Positions 52,953 to 61,625 of a stretch of 64,000 bases of DNA are shown piece after piece; position 1 is the stretch's first letter; every line of letters begins with the position of its first letter. The stretch comes from Thermocrinis minervae. GTDB lineage: Bacteria > Aquificota > Aquificia > Aquificales > Aquificaceae. A program made the translations under genes and the position numbers. The notes under the pieces are model-generated. The model ran no database searches, was not told the origin of the DNA, and saw nothing but the letters and a program-made list of their open reading frames with translations. The stretch spans positions 1,082,750-1,146,749 of the forward strand of contig NZ_LT670846.1 of NCBI RefSeq assembly GCF_900142435.1. Reading direction: 5' to 3'.

Positions 52953-54751
52953 TCCAACACCTTTATATGTACTTCTTTAAGTTGCTTTGGAGAAACATAA
53001 TCAGGTGCTCCTGTAAGAAGACATATACCCTTCTGGGTCTTGGGAAAGGCTATTACGTCCCTTATAGAGTCTAGTCCTCTCATGAGGGCTACAAGCCTGT
53101 CAAGACCAAATGCGAAACCACCGTGTGGTGGAGCCCCGTACCTGAGAGCGTTCAGAAGGAAGCCAAACTTCTCCTGAGCCTCAAGTTCAGAAATACCCAA
53201 CAGCTTAAATATCTTGTCCTGCAGCTCCAAGCTGTGTATCCTGATGGATCCACCACCTATCTCATAGCCGTTGATGACCAAATCGTATGCTCTTGACCTT
53301 ATCTGGGATATTATCCTTTTCTTCTCATCGAGGTTTTCTTCTTTAAGGGCTTTGTCTATAAGCTCTTCGTGTCCTTCCTTTGGAGCTGTGAAAGGATGAT
53401 GGACAGAGACGAACCTTTTCTCCTCTTCATCCCACTCTAGCAAGGGGAAGTCTACTACCCAAAACACGTCAAACCCAGAGTTGTTTATGAGGTTGTACTT
53501 TTTAGCTATGTGTAACCTGAGGTTTCCAAGTATCCTGTAGACCTCTTCCCTTTTACCAGCCGAAAAGAAAACCACATCCTTAGGCTCTAGGTTTAACCTC
53601 TGTCTTAGACCCTCTATTTCCTGCTGCGAGAAGAACTTCACTATGGGTGAGTTTAATCTGTCTGCTTCTACTTTTATCCAAGCTAAGCCTTTTGCACCTA
53701 GGGTCTGTACATAGTTTACAAGCTCGTCTATCTGGCTCCTGGTAAGGTCGCTGGACTTGAAATTTATGGCCTTTATGACACCTCCATCCTCCAGAACACT
53801 TCTAAAGACTTTAAACTCTGTGTTCTTGAAAATATCGCTTAGTTCTACTAGGTTTAGGTCAAACCTCCTGTCAGGTTTGTCGGAGCCATACTTTTCCATG
53901 GCCTCCTCATAAGAGAGCCTGTCAAAGGGTCTTTTTAGCTTTATTCCTAATAGGTTTTCGAATAGGTCGCATACGAGTTCCTCCACAACCTGCATCACAT
54001 CTTCTTCTTCCACAAAGGACATCTCAAAGTCTATCTGAGTAAACTCGGGCTGTCTGTCTGCTCTCAGGTCTTCGTCTCTAAGACACTTGACAATCTGGAA
54101 GTACCTGTCAAAACCTGCCACCATGAGTATCTGTTTAAATAGCTGGGGTGACTGGGGAAGGGCGTAGAATTTGCCGGGGTGTAACCTTGATGGTACTATG
54201 AAGTCTCTAGCTCCTTCTGGAGTGGACTTGGTCAGAAAGGGAGTTTCTATCTCTATAAAGCCTTTCTCATCAAAGAAGCGTCTAACTCTCTGATAAACCT
54301 TATGTCTAAAGAGGAGGTTCTCCTTCATGCTCTCCCTTCTGAGGTCTAGGTACCTGTACCTGAGCTTTACCTCTTCAGACACGGGAGTTTCTTCATCCAC
54401 TGGGAAGGGAAGCACATCGCTCGTGTTGAAGACGGCGATTTTCTCTGCCTCAACCTCGTAGTATCCTGTTTTTAGGTTGGGGTTCTCAGTGCCTGGTGGT
54501 CTTCTTCTAACTGTACCTACAACGCCTATGACATATTCACTCCTTAGCCTGTCTGCTATCTCGTAAGCCTCTGGATTCTTCTGTTCCTCAACGACTACCT
54601 GGACTATACCTTCCCTGTCCCTTAGATCTATGAATACCACCCCTCCGTGGTTTCTAACCCTGTGAACCCAACCGTTTAGGACTACCTTCTTCCCTAGATG
54701 CTCCTCCGATATGTGACCGCAGTATACCGTCCTCTTAAACTCCTTTAGCAT
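52949..54751 (-). CDS. aspS: Aspartyl-tRNA synthetase
   Basis: 600 residues from the ATG at 54751; a TTG at 54757 would add two residues. Bacterial-type class II enzyme: OB-fold anticodon domain (VVLNGWVHRVRNHGGVVFIDLRDREGIVQVV), motif 2 (FRDEDLRADRQPEFTQID), the GAD insertion, and motif 3 (GFAFGLDRLVALM). With GatC present it may be non-discriminating and charge tRNA-Asn as well. Confidence 0.96.
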   Translation of the reverse strand: MLKEFKRTVYCGHISEEHLGKKVVLNGWVHRVRNHGGVVFIDLRDREGIVQVVVEEQKNPEAYEIADRLRSEYVIGVVGTVRRRPPGTENPNLKTGYYEVEAEKIAVFNTSDVLPFPVDEETPVSEEVKLRYRYLDLRRESMKENLLFRHKVYQRVRRFFDEKGFIEIETPFLTKSTPEGARDFIVPSRLHPGKFYALPQSPQLFKQILMVAGFDRYFQIVKCLRDEDLRADRQPEFTQIDFEMSFVEEEDVMQVVEELVCDLFENLLGIKLKRPFDRLSYEEAMEKYGSDKPDRRFDLNLVELSDIFKNTEFKVFRSVLEDGGVIKAINFKSSDLTRSQIDELVNYVQTLGAKGLAWIKVEADRLNSPIVKFFSQQEIEGLRQRLNLEPKDVVFFSAGKREEVYRILGNLRLHIAKKYNLINNSGFDVFWVVDFPLLEWDEEEKRFVSVHHPFTAPKEGHEELIDKALKEENLDEKKRIISQIRSRAYDLVINGYEIGGGSIRIHSLELQDKIFKLLGISELEAQEKFGFLLNALRYGAPPHGGFAFGLDRLVALMRGLDSIRDVIAFPKTQKGICLLTGAPDYVSPKQLKEVHIKVLE

Positions 54752-54768
54752 AAACAACTATTTTACCC

Positions 54769-54870
54769 TTACTCCTCCTGTAGAAGGTAGTCAAAGTGTA
54801 CAGTGTGCGCCTTACCTGATTTGTCAGTAATGTAGACGTTTATGGAGTACAGACCCTTCAGGTTATACAT
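54769..54870 (-). other. 33-codon ORF or gene remnant between aspS and cimA
   Basis: A minus-strand frame MYNLKGLYSINVYITDKSGK to HFDYLLQEE with no ribosome binding site. The pattern G-x-Y-x-I-x-V-x-I-T-D-x-x-G-K resembles the final strands of YtkA/FixH-like or Ig-like exported domains, so it may be the 3' end of a lost gene. It occupies the whole gap between aspS and cimA. Confidence 0.35.
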
Positions 54871-54879
54871 AAAAGCTCG

Positions 54880-56463
54880 TTATGTTAGGCCTTCCTCTTC
54901 ATCCTTCAAAAGCTTGTAAACGAGGCTGTCAGTTAGAGCTATCCAGGAGGCCTCTATGATGTTTTCAGAGACTCCTACAGTTCCCCACTTCCTTCTGCCG
55001 TCTGTGGACTCTATGAGCACTCTGACCTTAGCGGATGTCCCTTCAGATTCGTTGACTATCCTAACCTTGTAGTCTATAAGATGGACCTCCCTTAAGTTGG
55101 GATAGAATTCCTCAAGAGCCTTGCGTAAGGCTCTGTCTAAGGCGCTAACTGGACCGTTTCCTAAGGCTGCTGTGTGCTCTTTTACACCTTCTACGATAAG
55201 CCTCACGGTTGCTTCTGACACGGGTTTATCGTCTGTGTGCCTTTTGGCTATGAGGACTCTGTAAGCATCAAAATCAAAATAGTTCTTGACGAGCCCAAAG
55301 TGTCTTTTACACAGAAGCTCCAAGGAGGCTTCTGCAGCTTCAAAATGATAGCCTTCCTTTTCAAGCTCTTTTATCTTCTCTACTAGCTTGAGTAGTTCCG
55401 GCGAGTTCTCATCTACCTTTATACCGAACTCTTCAAGCTTGTGTTTGAGGTTGCTCCTGCCAGCCATGTCAGATACAGTTATCTTTCTCCTGTTTCCTAC
55501 CAAGGATGGGTCTATGTGTTCGTATGTTTCGCTCCTCTTTAGCACTGCAGAAGCATGTACTCCCGCCTTGTGAGTAAAGGCACTGTCTCCTACGTAGGGC
55601 ATGTTCTTGGGTAGGGGCATGTTGGCCAGCTCTGACACAAACCTTGCTAACTCTGTGAGCTTCTTTAGGTTTTCTTCTCCTACCACCCTAAAGCCCAGCT
55701 TAAGCTGGAGGTTTGGAATTATGGAGCAGAGGTTGGCGTTCCCAGTTCTCTCTCCTATACCGTTTATGGTTCCATGGACCTGTCTTGCTCCAGCCAGTAC
55801 TGCCATTACTGAATTGGCCACGGCACAGTCTGAGTCGTTATGAGCATGTATGCCCACTTTTGCACTCGGAAAGCTCTCAAGAACCTTTTTGGTTATCTCA
55901 TACACTTCATGGGGAAGGCACCCACCGTTGGTATCACAAAGGATTACCCAGTCAGCACCCCCGTCAAGGGCAGCCTTTAGCACTTGCATAGCATACTCAG
56001 GGTTGTTCTTGTACCCATCAAAGAAGTGTTCTGCGTCGAATATGACCTCTTGGAAGTAATTCTTAAGGTAGCTGACGGTCTCATAAACCATCTGTAGGTT
56101 TTCCTCAAGGCTTGTTTTGAGAGCTTCTGTCACATGAAAGTCCCAACTCTTGCCAAATATGGTTACCACGGGAGCACCTGACCTTATGAGATTCTCCACC
56201 TGTGGGTCCTCGTTTACCTTCTTGCCTGGCCTTCTTGTAGCACCAAAGGCTACCACTTTGGCATGCCTTAGCTTTATCTTCTTTATCTTTTCAAAGAAGA
56301 GGGTATCCTTTGGGTTGGAACCTGGCCATCCACCCTCTATATAATCCACTCCAAACTCATCCAGCTTTTGAGCTATACGGAGCTTGTCTTCCAGGGAAAA
56401 GTTCACTCCTTCTGCCTGGGATCCATCCCTGAGCGTGGTGTCGTATATGTAAACTTTCTCCAT
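54880..56463 (-). CDS. cimA: (R)-citramalate synthase
   Basis: 527 residues. HMGL-like TIM barrel with [21 protein letters not shown], the metal ligands in [13 protein letters not shown] and [15 protein letters not shown], followed by a LeuA-type allosteric domain. The family is CimA (pyruvate plus acetyl-CoA to citramalate, the threonine-independent route to isoleucine) rather than isopropylmalate synthase, judged from [12 protein letters not shown] and the overall length. Confidence 0.92.
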   Translation of the reverse strand: MEKVYIYDTTLRDGSQAEGVNFSLEDKLRIAQKLDEFGVDYIEGGWPGSNPKDTLFFEKIKKIKLRHAKVVAFGATRRPGKKVNEDPQVENLIRSGAPVVTIFGKSWDFHVTEALKTSLEENLQMVYETVSYLKNYFQEVIFDAEHFFDGYKNNPEYAMQVLKAALDGGADWVILCDTNGGCLPHEVYEITKKVLESFPSAKVGIHAHNDSDCAVANSVMAVLAGARQVHGTINGIGERTGNANLCSIIPNLQLKLGFRVVGEENLKKLTELARFVSELANMPLPKNMPYVGDSAFTHKAGVHASAVLKRSETYEHIDPSLVGNRRKITVSDMAGRSNLKHKLEEFGIKVDENSPELLKLVEKIKELEKEGYHFEAAEASLELLCKRHFGLVKNYFDFDAYRVLIAKRHTDDKPVSEATVRLIVEGVKEHTAALGNGPVSALDRALRKALEEFYPNLREVHLIDYKVRIVNESEGTSAKVRVLIESTDGRRKWGTVGVSENIIEASWIALTDSLVYKLLKDEEEGLT

Positions 56464-56482
56464 AGTTTAAGAAAGATATACC

Positions 56483-57517
56483 CTAATCGGCGTAATACTC
56501 CCTGAATGCTATCCAGGTTTTTGGTATAAGGGTTTCAAGGTTTTCCCAGGTTTTCAAAAGCTTTCTCTTGCTTGCTGCCCTGCTTAAGGAATCTCCAAAG
56601 ATATCTTTGGCCATCTCTTCGTAAGTTTCAAGGCTATCCTCTAACAGTGCCCGTGCTAGCATGCTGCCAGAGATTACGGCGTTTGCTATACCCCCTCCAG
56701 TTATAGGATGACAAAAGCCACCGGCATCCCCTATAAGGGCTATCCTTTCCCTTACCACGTCCAAAAGACCGTCGGCGGGTATCCAGCCTCCTGTAGCTTT
56801 CACAGGTTCTCCTTCAATAAGGCCCTGACTCATAAGCTCATTCACAAATAGGTTTAGGACTTTGGTGGGGTTTAGCTTGTAGTCTACGTCCACTCCCACA
56901 CCCACGTTAGCCAGATTTCCTTTAGGGAACACCCAACCGTAACCGCCAGGTATATAGTCCCTGAAGAATACAAGGAGGTCTTCAACAGGCTGAGTCAATC
57001 GGTAGGTCCTTTGGGCTGTTGTGAGGTAATTTCTTACACTCTGACCTGATAGCTTGGCCACTTTGGACCTTGCTCCATCAGCACCCACGAGCACGTCTGC
57101 CTTCACCTTGAAGGTTTCTCTAGTGTCTACATTCTGGCAGATGTAGTATCCGTCCTCTACATCTAAGAAGAGGGTCCTGAGACTGTAAACAGCACCGTGG
57201 GACTGAGCAAGTTGTGCTATGTTGTAATCAAACACTTCTCTATCAAGAACAAAACCCTCAGAGGGCATTACAACTACCTCACCCCAAGGCGTGTAGTGGA
57301 CCATGTCTTTAACCTTCTGTACTACAGAACCATCCGAGAAAAACTCTTCGTAAAGGTACTTTAGCTGCAAAGGTACAAACTCGGCACACTGCACCGGAGT
57401 CCCTATCCTCCTCTTGAAGTCCACCACGAGCACGCTGGCACCAGACTTGGCCATCAGGTAGGCAAAGGTAGAGCCAGCAGGTCCACCACCAACTACAAGA
57501 AAGTCAAACTTCTTCAT
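56483..57517 (-). CDS. Geranylgeranyl-reductase-family FAD oxidoreductase
   Basis: 344 residues. N-terminal FAD motif FLVVGGGPAGSTFAYLMAKSGASVLVVD, PVQCAEFVP (conserved Cys region), DVLVGADGARSKVAKL and ALIGDAGGFCHPITGGGIANAV are typical of the geranylgeranyl reductase family. It may saturate isoprenoid chains of lipids or quinones, fitting the isoprenoid and menaquinone genes around. Overlaps the HU gene by 14 bp. Confidence 0.9.
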   Translation of the reverse strand: MKKFDFLVVGGGPAGSTFAYLMAKSGASVLVVDFKRRIGTPVQCAEFVPLQLKYLYEEFFSDGSVVQKVKDMVHYTPWGEVVVMPSEGFVLDREVFDYNIAQLAQSHGAVYSLRTLFLDVEDGYYICQNVDTRETFKVKADVLVGADGARSKVAKLSGQSVRNYLTTAQRTYRLTQPVEDLLVFFRDYIPGGYGWVFPKGNLANVGVGVDVDYKLNPTKVLNLFVNELMSQGLIEGEPVKATGGWIPADGLLDVVRERIALIGDAGGFCHPITGGGIANAVISGSMLARALLEDSLETYEEMAKDIFGDSLSRAASKRKLLKTWENLETLIPKTWIAFREYYAD

Positions 57518-57788
57518 CTTTTAATCCTTTAAAAAACTTTTTAGAAGGCTTGAAAACTATAAGGTACCTTCCGTCTACGTAGGACTCAACACCCGTCTTT
57601 GGGTTTTTGTAAAATCTGCCTTTTCTGTACTTAAGATAGAAAGTTCCAAAACCCCTTATCTCCAATCTTTTGTGTTCTACGAGACACTCCATTAGGCTGT
57701 CTATGAAGTTGTCAAGTATGTAGGAAGCCTCTCCTCTGGAGAGGTTAAACTTTCCCGCGAGCTTCTTTATTAGGTCTGCCCTTTTCAT
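57504..57788 (-). CDS. HU/IHF family DNA-binding protein
   Basis: 94 residues, the size of HU. MKRADLIKKLAGKFNLSRGEASYILDNFIDSLMECL dimerisation helices and RLEIRGFGTFYLKYRKGR with the beta-arm region NPKTGVESYVDGR, with KPSKKFFKGL at the end. IHF-like features (FYKNPKTG) are seen but HU and IHF cannot be separated. It lies between lptA and a flavoprotein with 4- and 14-bp overlaps. Confidence 0.93.
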   Translation of the reverse strand: MKRADLIKKLAGKFNLSRGEASYILDNFIDSLMECLVEHKRLEIRGFGTFYLKYRKGRFYKNPKTGVESYVDGRYLIVFKPSKKFFKGLKDEEV

Positions 57789-58225
57789 CTTCCTTCCTTT
57801 TCTATGTAGAAGGTTCTTACCTTTCTGCCTTTCCCCTCAGCTACAGCTCTGTCCTCTTTTTTGTAGTAAACTATCTGGTCTCCTTCCACGAAGTTCTGTC
57901 CCTCTTCCACCCTGGCGTTTCCTATAAGCTTGACGATCTCCTTCTGCAAATCGTATTCAGCCTTGTCTGCCTTTGCTCTTCTGATGCCCTCTACGTAATG
58001 TACGTTTCCCTCTGCCACTATGTACTTGGCCTTTTTGTTCTCATCGAGGAAAACAATAACCTTATCAGCGGTAAGCACTCCGTTACCTCTCGTAACCTTC
58101 ACATGTCCTGTGTAGATAAGCTTGTCTTTTTCGTAGGTAAGTTGGTCAGATTCCACCAGTATGGGGGTCTTTTGCTGAGCTAAAGCGAACACTACGAATA
58201 GAAATACGTATAGAATTATTCTCAT
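57785..58225 (-). CDS. lptA: LPS-transport periplasmic protein LptA
   Basis: 146 residues with a signal peptide (MRIILYVFLFVVFALA) and an OstA-like beta-jellyroll (PILVESDQLTYEKDKLIYTGHVKVTRGNGVLTADKVIVF; VEGDQIVYYKKEDRAVAEG). It forms the periplasmic bridge carrying LPS to the outer membrane. Overlaps lptC and the HU gene by 4 bp each. Confidence 0.9.
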   Translation of the reverse strand: MRIILYVFLFVVFALAQQKTPILVESDQLTYEKDKLIYTGHVKVTRGNGVLTADKVIVFLDENKKAKYIVAEGNVHYVEGIRRAKADKAEYDLQKEIVKLIGNARVEEGQNFVEGDQIVYYKKEDRAVAEGKGRKVRTFYIEKEGR

Positions 58226-58719
58226 TCTAGTCTTACCTCCGCCTTTTTGAGGTCTACACTAAGAGGTCTGAAGTTAATAGTATAACCCCTGCCCTTTATG
58301 GTCCTTCCCTCCTCTACTATGGTTATCTCTCCATCCCCCCAAACCTTACCTTCCTTTAAGTCGATGTGAGCATTTTCAGTTCTCATAAGAGTGTCCTTAG
58401 AGTGGTATTCCACCTCTCCTATCAAGGTTCCTTGTCCAGAAAGCCTGTCCAGTACAGCCCTTTGGGTTTTTATTACAAAATCCTGTGAGTAAAGGGAAGC
58501 TTTATCAAACACTAGAATGTCCTGCACCAAGTAGAGCTTTTCCCCTTCTATTGTCCACTCAAGACCTTTGTTCCCATAGGTCTTTATCTGGACGTTCTCT
58601 ATGTAACCCATCTCTTGTTCTTCCAACTTTTGTACCTGCAGACTGTAACTCTCTATCCTTTTGGATATGAATAGAAACAAGCCTAGGAGAGAAAGTGCAA
58701 AAAGAAGATACTTTACCAT
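58222..58719 (-). CDS. lptC: LPS export protein LptC
   Basis: 165 residues. One N-terminal membrane helix (LLFALSLLGLFLFISKR) and a periplasmic jellyroll (NVQIKTYGNKGLEWTIEGEKLYLVQDI; VWGDGEITIVEEGRTIKGRGY). It passes LPS from LptFG to LptA. The gene lies in the usual kdsC-lptC-lptA order with short overlaps. Confidence 0.9.
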   Translation of the reverse strand: MVKYLLFALSLLGLFLFISKRIESYSLQVQKLEEQEMGYIENVQIKTYGNKGLEWTIEGEKLYLVQDILVFDKASLYSQDFVIKTQRAVLDRLSGQGTLIGEVEYHSKDTLMRTENAHIDLKEGKVWGDGEITIVEEGRTIKGRGYTINFRPLSVDLKKAEVRLE

Positions 58720-59231
58720 GCTTGCATTATGCTGTCCAGCTGACCTCTTAGCTCTAGCAGGAACTCCACAGCTTCCCTTACGGCACCCTCTCCACCCTTA
58801 CTCTTCGTGGTGTAAAGGCACAGCTTTTTTACTGCGTCTGGAGCGTCAGCCACTGCCATAGGAAAACCCACAAGTCTGAGTATGGGTATGTCCACATAGT
58901 CATCTCCTATGTAAGCAACTTCTTCAAGTGTCAGCCCTTTCCTTTGTAATATCCCTTCAAGTACTGGTAGCTTGTCAAAAACTCCAAGATGGACTTCATC
59001 TACTGAGAGCTCCTCAAGCCTGCGTAAGAGTGCCCCAGATCTCCTGCCGGATATGACACCTGTTAGTATACCCACCTTTTGTAAAAGTTTTATGGCAAGT
59101 CCATCCTTTACATGGAAAACCTTTATCTCTTCACCATCTTTCGTGTAGTAGAGCTTTCCATCCGTAAGAACACCGTCAACATCCATAAGGAAGAGCTTAA
59201 TCTTCTTGGCTCTATAGCTTAGGTCTACCAC
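58713..59231 (-). CDS. kdsC: 3-deoxy-D-manno-octulosonate 8-phosphate phosphatase KdsC
   Basis: 172 residues with a GTG start. HAD-type phosphatase of the Kdo8P class: LFLMDVDGVLTDGKLYY, GVISGRRSGALLRR and EVAYIGDDYVDIPILRLVGFPMAVADA. It completes Kdo synthesis for the LPS inner core. A minus-strand TATAAT (59246-59241) lies 9 nt upstream. Confidence 0.95.
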   Translation of the reverse strand: MVDLSYRAKKIKLFLMDVDGVLTDGKLYYTKDGEEIKVFHVKDGLAIKLLQKVGILTGVISGRRSGALLRRLEELSVDEVHLGVFDKLPVLEGILQRKGLTLEEVAYIGDDYVDIPILRLVGFPMAVADAPDAVKKLCLYTTKSKGGEGAVREAVEFLLELRGQLDSIMQAW

Positions 59232-59240
59232 AGGCTTAAA

Positions 59241-59248
59241 ATTATAAT
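59241..59248. promoter_or_regulatory. Symmetric -10 (ATTATAAT) shared by kdsC and the 59258 transcript
   Basis: The plus-strand TATAAT (59243-59248) ends 9 nt before the ATG at 59258. The minus-strand TATAAT (59246-59241) ends 9 nt before the kdsC GTG. Confidence 0.5.
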
Positions 59249-59257
59249 TAGGTTAAG

Positions 59258-59401
59258 ATGTTGGAGCTAAAGGTAGAAAGTGGTCTTCTAAAAACCATAA
59301 AAGGTTCCTTAAGAGCATCAGATAAGGACTTTATGGGTGAAGAGGAGAGCAAGGAACTACGGCTCTCCCAAATACCGCCTGCTGGGGTTGGGAGAGTCTA
59401 A
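59258..59401 (+). CDS. Possible 47-residue leader ORF upstream of mqnE
   Basis: An ATG correctly placed 9 nt after a perfect TATAAT opens a 47-codon frame (MLELKVESGLLKTIKGSLRA to IPPAGVGRV). The family is not recognised. Its last third overlaps strong inverted repeats (59344-59398), so it could be a leader peptide, the remnant of a gene, or a chance frame in a structured leader. Confidence 0.35.
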   Translation: MLELKVESGLLKTIKGSLRASDKDFMGEEESKELRLSQIPPAGVGRV

Positions 59402-59456
59402 GGGCGGAATACAAATACCCCAGCACCCAAGCTGTACAGTTCTGTATGGCTTGGGT
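59344..59456 (+). ncRNA. Candidate structured leader RNA of mqnE
   Basis: Several exact complementarities lie here. Helix A: 59361-59370 with 59389-59398 (10 bp). Helix B: 59380-59388 in the loop of A with 59417-59425 (9 bp), making an H-type pseudoknot. Helix C: CCGCC 59375-59379 with GGCGG 59403-59407. Hairpin D: 59425-59438 with 59443-59456 (14 bp with two G-U, GTTC loop). Helix A competes with 59344-59350 pairing to 59362-59368. The element does not match a riboswitch class I know. Confidence 0.45.
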
Positions 59457-59472
59457 AGTAGGCTATTTTGCC

Positions 59473-60567
59473 ATGATAGCGCATGTGAAGGATAAAAACC
59501 TTAGACGGATAGGAGAGAAGGTCCTTGAGGGTAAAAGGATAAGCCCTGAAGAAGGGCTTTACCTGTTTGAAAGGGCAAGTTTGCCTTTCCTGGGATACCT
59601 AGCTGAGTACGTAAACAGGAAGAAAAACTCTAACTTTGCCTTCTTCATAGTTAACAGGCAGATAAACCCCACCAACGTGTGTATATACCAGTGTAACTTC
59701 TGTGCCTTTGGAGTGACCAAGTCAGACCCAAGAGCCTACGAGATGACCCTAGAGGAGATCCTCAAAAAGGTCGAGGACACATACCTGCAGGGTGGTAGAG
59801 AAGTCCACATAGTAGGTGGTATCCCACCACACTGGAAGTACGAGGATTACATAAACCTTGTAAGAATCATAAAGGAGCGATTTCCCCAGATGCATATAAA
59901 GGCATGGACAGCCATAGAGATACACCACATGTCCAAGATATCCGGTAAAAGCTACAGAGACATCCTCCTTGAGCTGAAAGAGGCAGGTCTTTCTGCTCTA
60001 CCTGGTGGTGGTGGTGAGATCTTCTCTCCTAGGGTAAGGAACATAATAGCACCCTACAAGGCTAACGCAGAACAGTACCTTGAGGTACATAGAACGGCGC
60101 ACGAGCTTGGTATTCCAACCAACGCCACCATGCTCTATGGGCACGTAGAGACCTACGAAGATCGTATAGACCACATGGAAAGGTTAAGAAGGCTTCAGGA
60201 CGAGACAGGAGGCTTTCAGGTCTTTATACCCTTGGCTTACTGGCCGGAGGGAACTAGGCTAGGTGGCAAGAGGACTTCCTCTGTGGATGACCTTAAAACT
60301 ATAGCCGTATCGCGCATATACCTGGACAACTTTCCTCACATAAAGGCTTACTGGGTTACATTGGGTGAGAAGATAGCCCAGATAGCTCTAAACTTCGGTG
60401 CAGATGACCTTGACGGTACCATAGGAGAGGAAAAAATAGTACACTCGGCAGGTACCAAGTCAGCGTACCAACACTCCAAGGAGAAGCTCATAGAGCTCAT
60501 AAGAGGTGCTGGTAAGATCCCCGTGGAGAGGGACACCTTCTACAATCCTGTAGCTATCTTCTCGTAA
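59473..60567 (+). CDS. mqnE: Aminofutalosine synthase MqnE
   Basis: 364 residues from the ATG at 59473; an in-frame ATG at 59446 lies inside a 14-bp hairpin and adds nine residues that do not look conserved. The radical SAM motif is CIYQCNFCAF (CxxxCxxC) with INPTNV before it, plus GGIPPHWKYEDY and LPGGGGEIFSPRVR, which favour MqnE over MqnC. It makes aminofutalosine in the futalosine route to menaquinone-type quinones. Confidence 0.92.
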   Translation: MIAHVKDKNLRRIGEKVLEGKRISPEEGLYLFERASLPFLGYLAEYVNRKKNSNFAFFIVNRQINPTNVCIYQCNFCAFGVTKSDPRAYEMTLEEILKKVEDTYLQGGREVHIVGGIPPHWKYEDYINLVRIIKERFPQMHIKAWTAIEIHHMSKISGKSYRDILLELKEAGLSALPGGGGEIFSPRVRNIIAPYKANAEQYLEVHRTAHELGIPTNATMLYGHVETYEDRIDHMERLRRLQDETGGFQVFIPLAYWPEGTRLGGKRTSSVDDLKTIAVSRIYLDNFPHIKAYWVTLGEKIAQIALNFGADDLDGTIGEEKIVHSAGTKSAYQHSKEKLIELIRGAGKIPVERDTFYNPVAIFS

Positions 60568-61625
60568 ATGCTGTTAAAAAGAAGCATACCCCTCTCTGTG
60601 AGCCTGATCCTCCCACCCTCGTGGACGAAAAACTCCATAAGCTCTTCGGGTATGTAAGTTTTGTAGTCTTCAGGAACTCCCAAGCTGGTTCTAAGAGCTA
60701 CAAAGAGATAATCTTTGACGAGCTCCTTACCTTCAAGCACTTCCCTTTGGTAGATGGGTCTTTCTCCTTCAAGGATCTTCTGCCTATAAAGGTTTATGTT
60801 TTTCGTGTTCCCCCATCTTACATTTTTTGCAAAGCTCCATGCAGAAACACCCAGCCCTAAAAACTCTCCATGGGTCCAGTATAGGATGTTATGTTTGCAC
60901 TCGTATCCCGGCAGTGCATAGTTGGATATTTCATAGTGTACAAAGCCAAAGGCAGAGAGTCTTTCGCTTATGGTCATAAACATATCCGCAAGAAGATCAG
61001 CATCTGGAAGGCTTATCCTGCCTTCCGAGTACATGTGTCCAAGGATAGTATCCTCGTAAGGTGTGAGCATGTAGAAGGATGCATGCTTTACAGGTAGAGA
61101 GAGAACAAAGCTTATGTCCTCTTCCAAGTCTTTAAGGGTTTGGCCCTCGTAGCCGTATATGATGTCTACGCTTATGTTCTCAAAACCTGCCTTGTGTGCC
61201 TGTTCCACAGCTTTTATTACGTCTGAAGGTTCATGTCTCCTCCCCAAGGCAGAAAGCCCCTTTTTGGTGAAACTCTGGGCACCTATGCTAAGCCTGTTAA
61301 AACCTATATCCAAAAGCTCTCTGTAGTCATCATAAGAGTAGTCCTCTGGATTGCATTCAATGGATACCTCAACTACCCTAGAAAGGTCTACCAGTTTAGA
61401 GAGCTTTTCAAAGAAGCTTTTGTACCAGGAGGGTTTTATCAAGGATGGAGTGCCACCGCCAAAGTACACAGTCCTTAAAGAAAACTCAAGGTCGGAGTAG
61501 AGTTGGATCTCTTTAAGTATCAGATCTAGATACTCTTCCTGTGGTTCTAGCACGAAGGAAACAAAGTCACAGTAAAAACACTTGTAGTGGCAGAAGGGTA
61601 CGTGTATGTACAGACCTTCTATCAA
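60540..61625 (-). CDS. hemW: HemW-like radical SAM heme chaperone
   Basis: 361 residues. The radical SAM motif is in HVPFCHYKCFYCDF (CxxxCxxC); TVYFGGGTPSLI and FNRLSIGAQSF follow, with a C-terminal HemN-type domain (YEISNYALPGYECKHNILYW). Lack of the extra N-terminal region of HemN and the sequence style favour HemW, a heme-binding protein, over true coproporphyrinogen dehydrogenase. Its 3' end overlaps mqnE by 28 bp. Confidence 0.88.
   Translation of the reverse strand: MIEGLYIHVPFCHYKCFYCDFVSFVLEPQEEYLDLILKEIQLYSDLEFSLRTVYFGGGTPSLIKPSWYKSFFEKLSKLVDLSRVVEVSIECNPEDYSYDDYRELLDIGFNRLSIGAQSFTKKGLSALGRRHEPSDVIKAVEQAHKAGFENISVDIIYGYEGQTLKDLEEDISFVLSLPVKHASFYMLTPYEDTILGHMYSEGRISLPDADLLADMFMTISERLSAFGFVHYEISNYALPGYECKHNILYWTHGEFLGLGVSAWSFAKNVRWGNTKNINLYRQKILEGERPIYQREVLEGKELVKDYLFVALRTSLGVPEDYKTYIPEELMEFFVHEGGRIRLTERGMLLFNSIYEKIATGL

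Noticed and set aside
59344-59456. Twister or HDV-like ribozyme
   Set aside because: The interlocking helices invite this, and CTAAGGG resembles the HDV J4/2 strand, but strand order and the required conserved nucleotides do not fit either ribozyme.
59425-59470. Intrinsic terminator before mqnE
   Set aside because: Hairpin D is strong but is followed by AGTAGGCTATTTT with only four T residues at a distance, too weak and too far from the stem.
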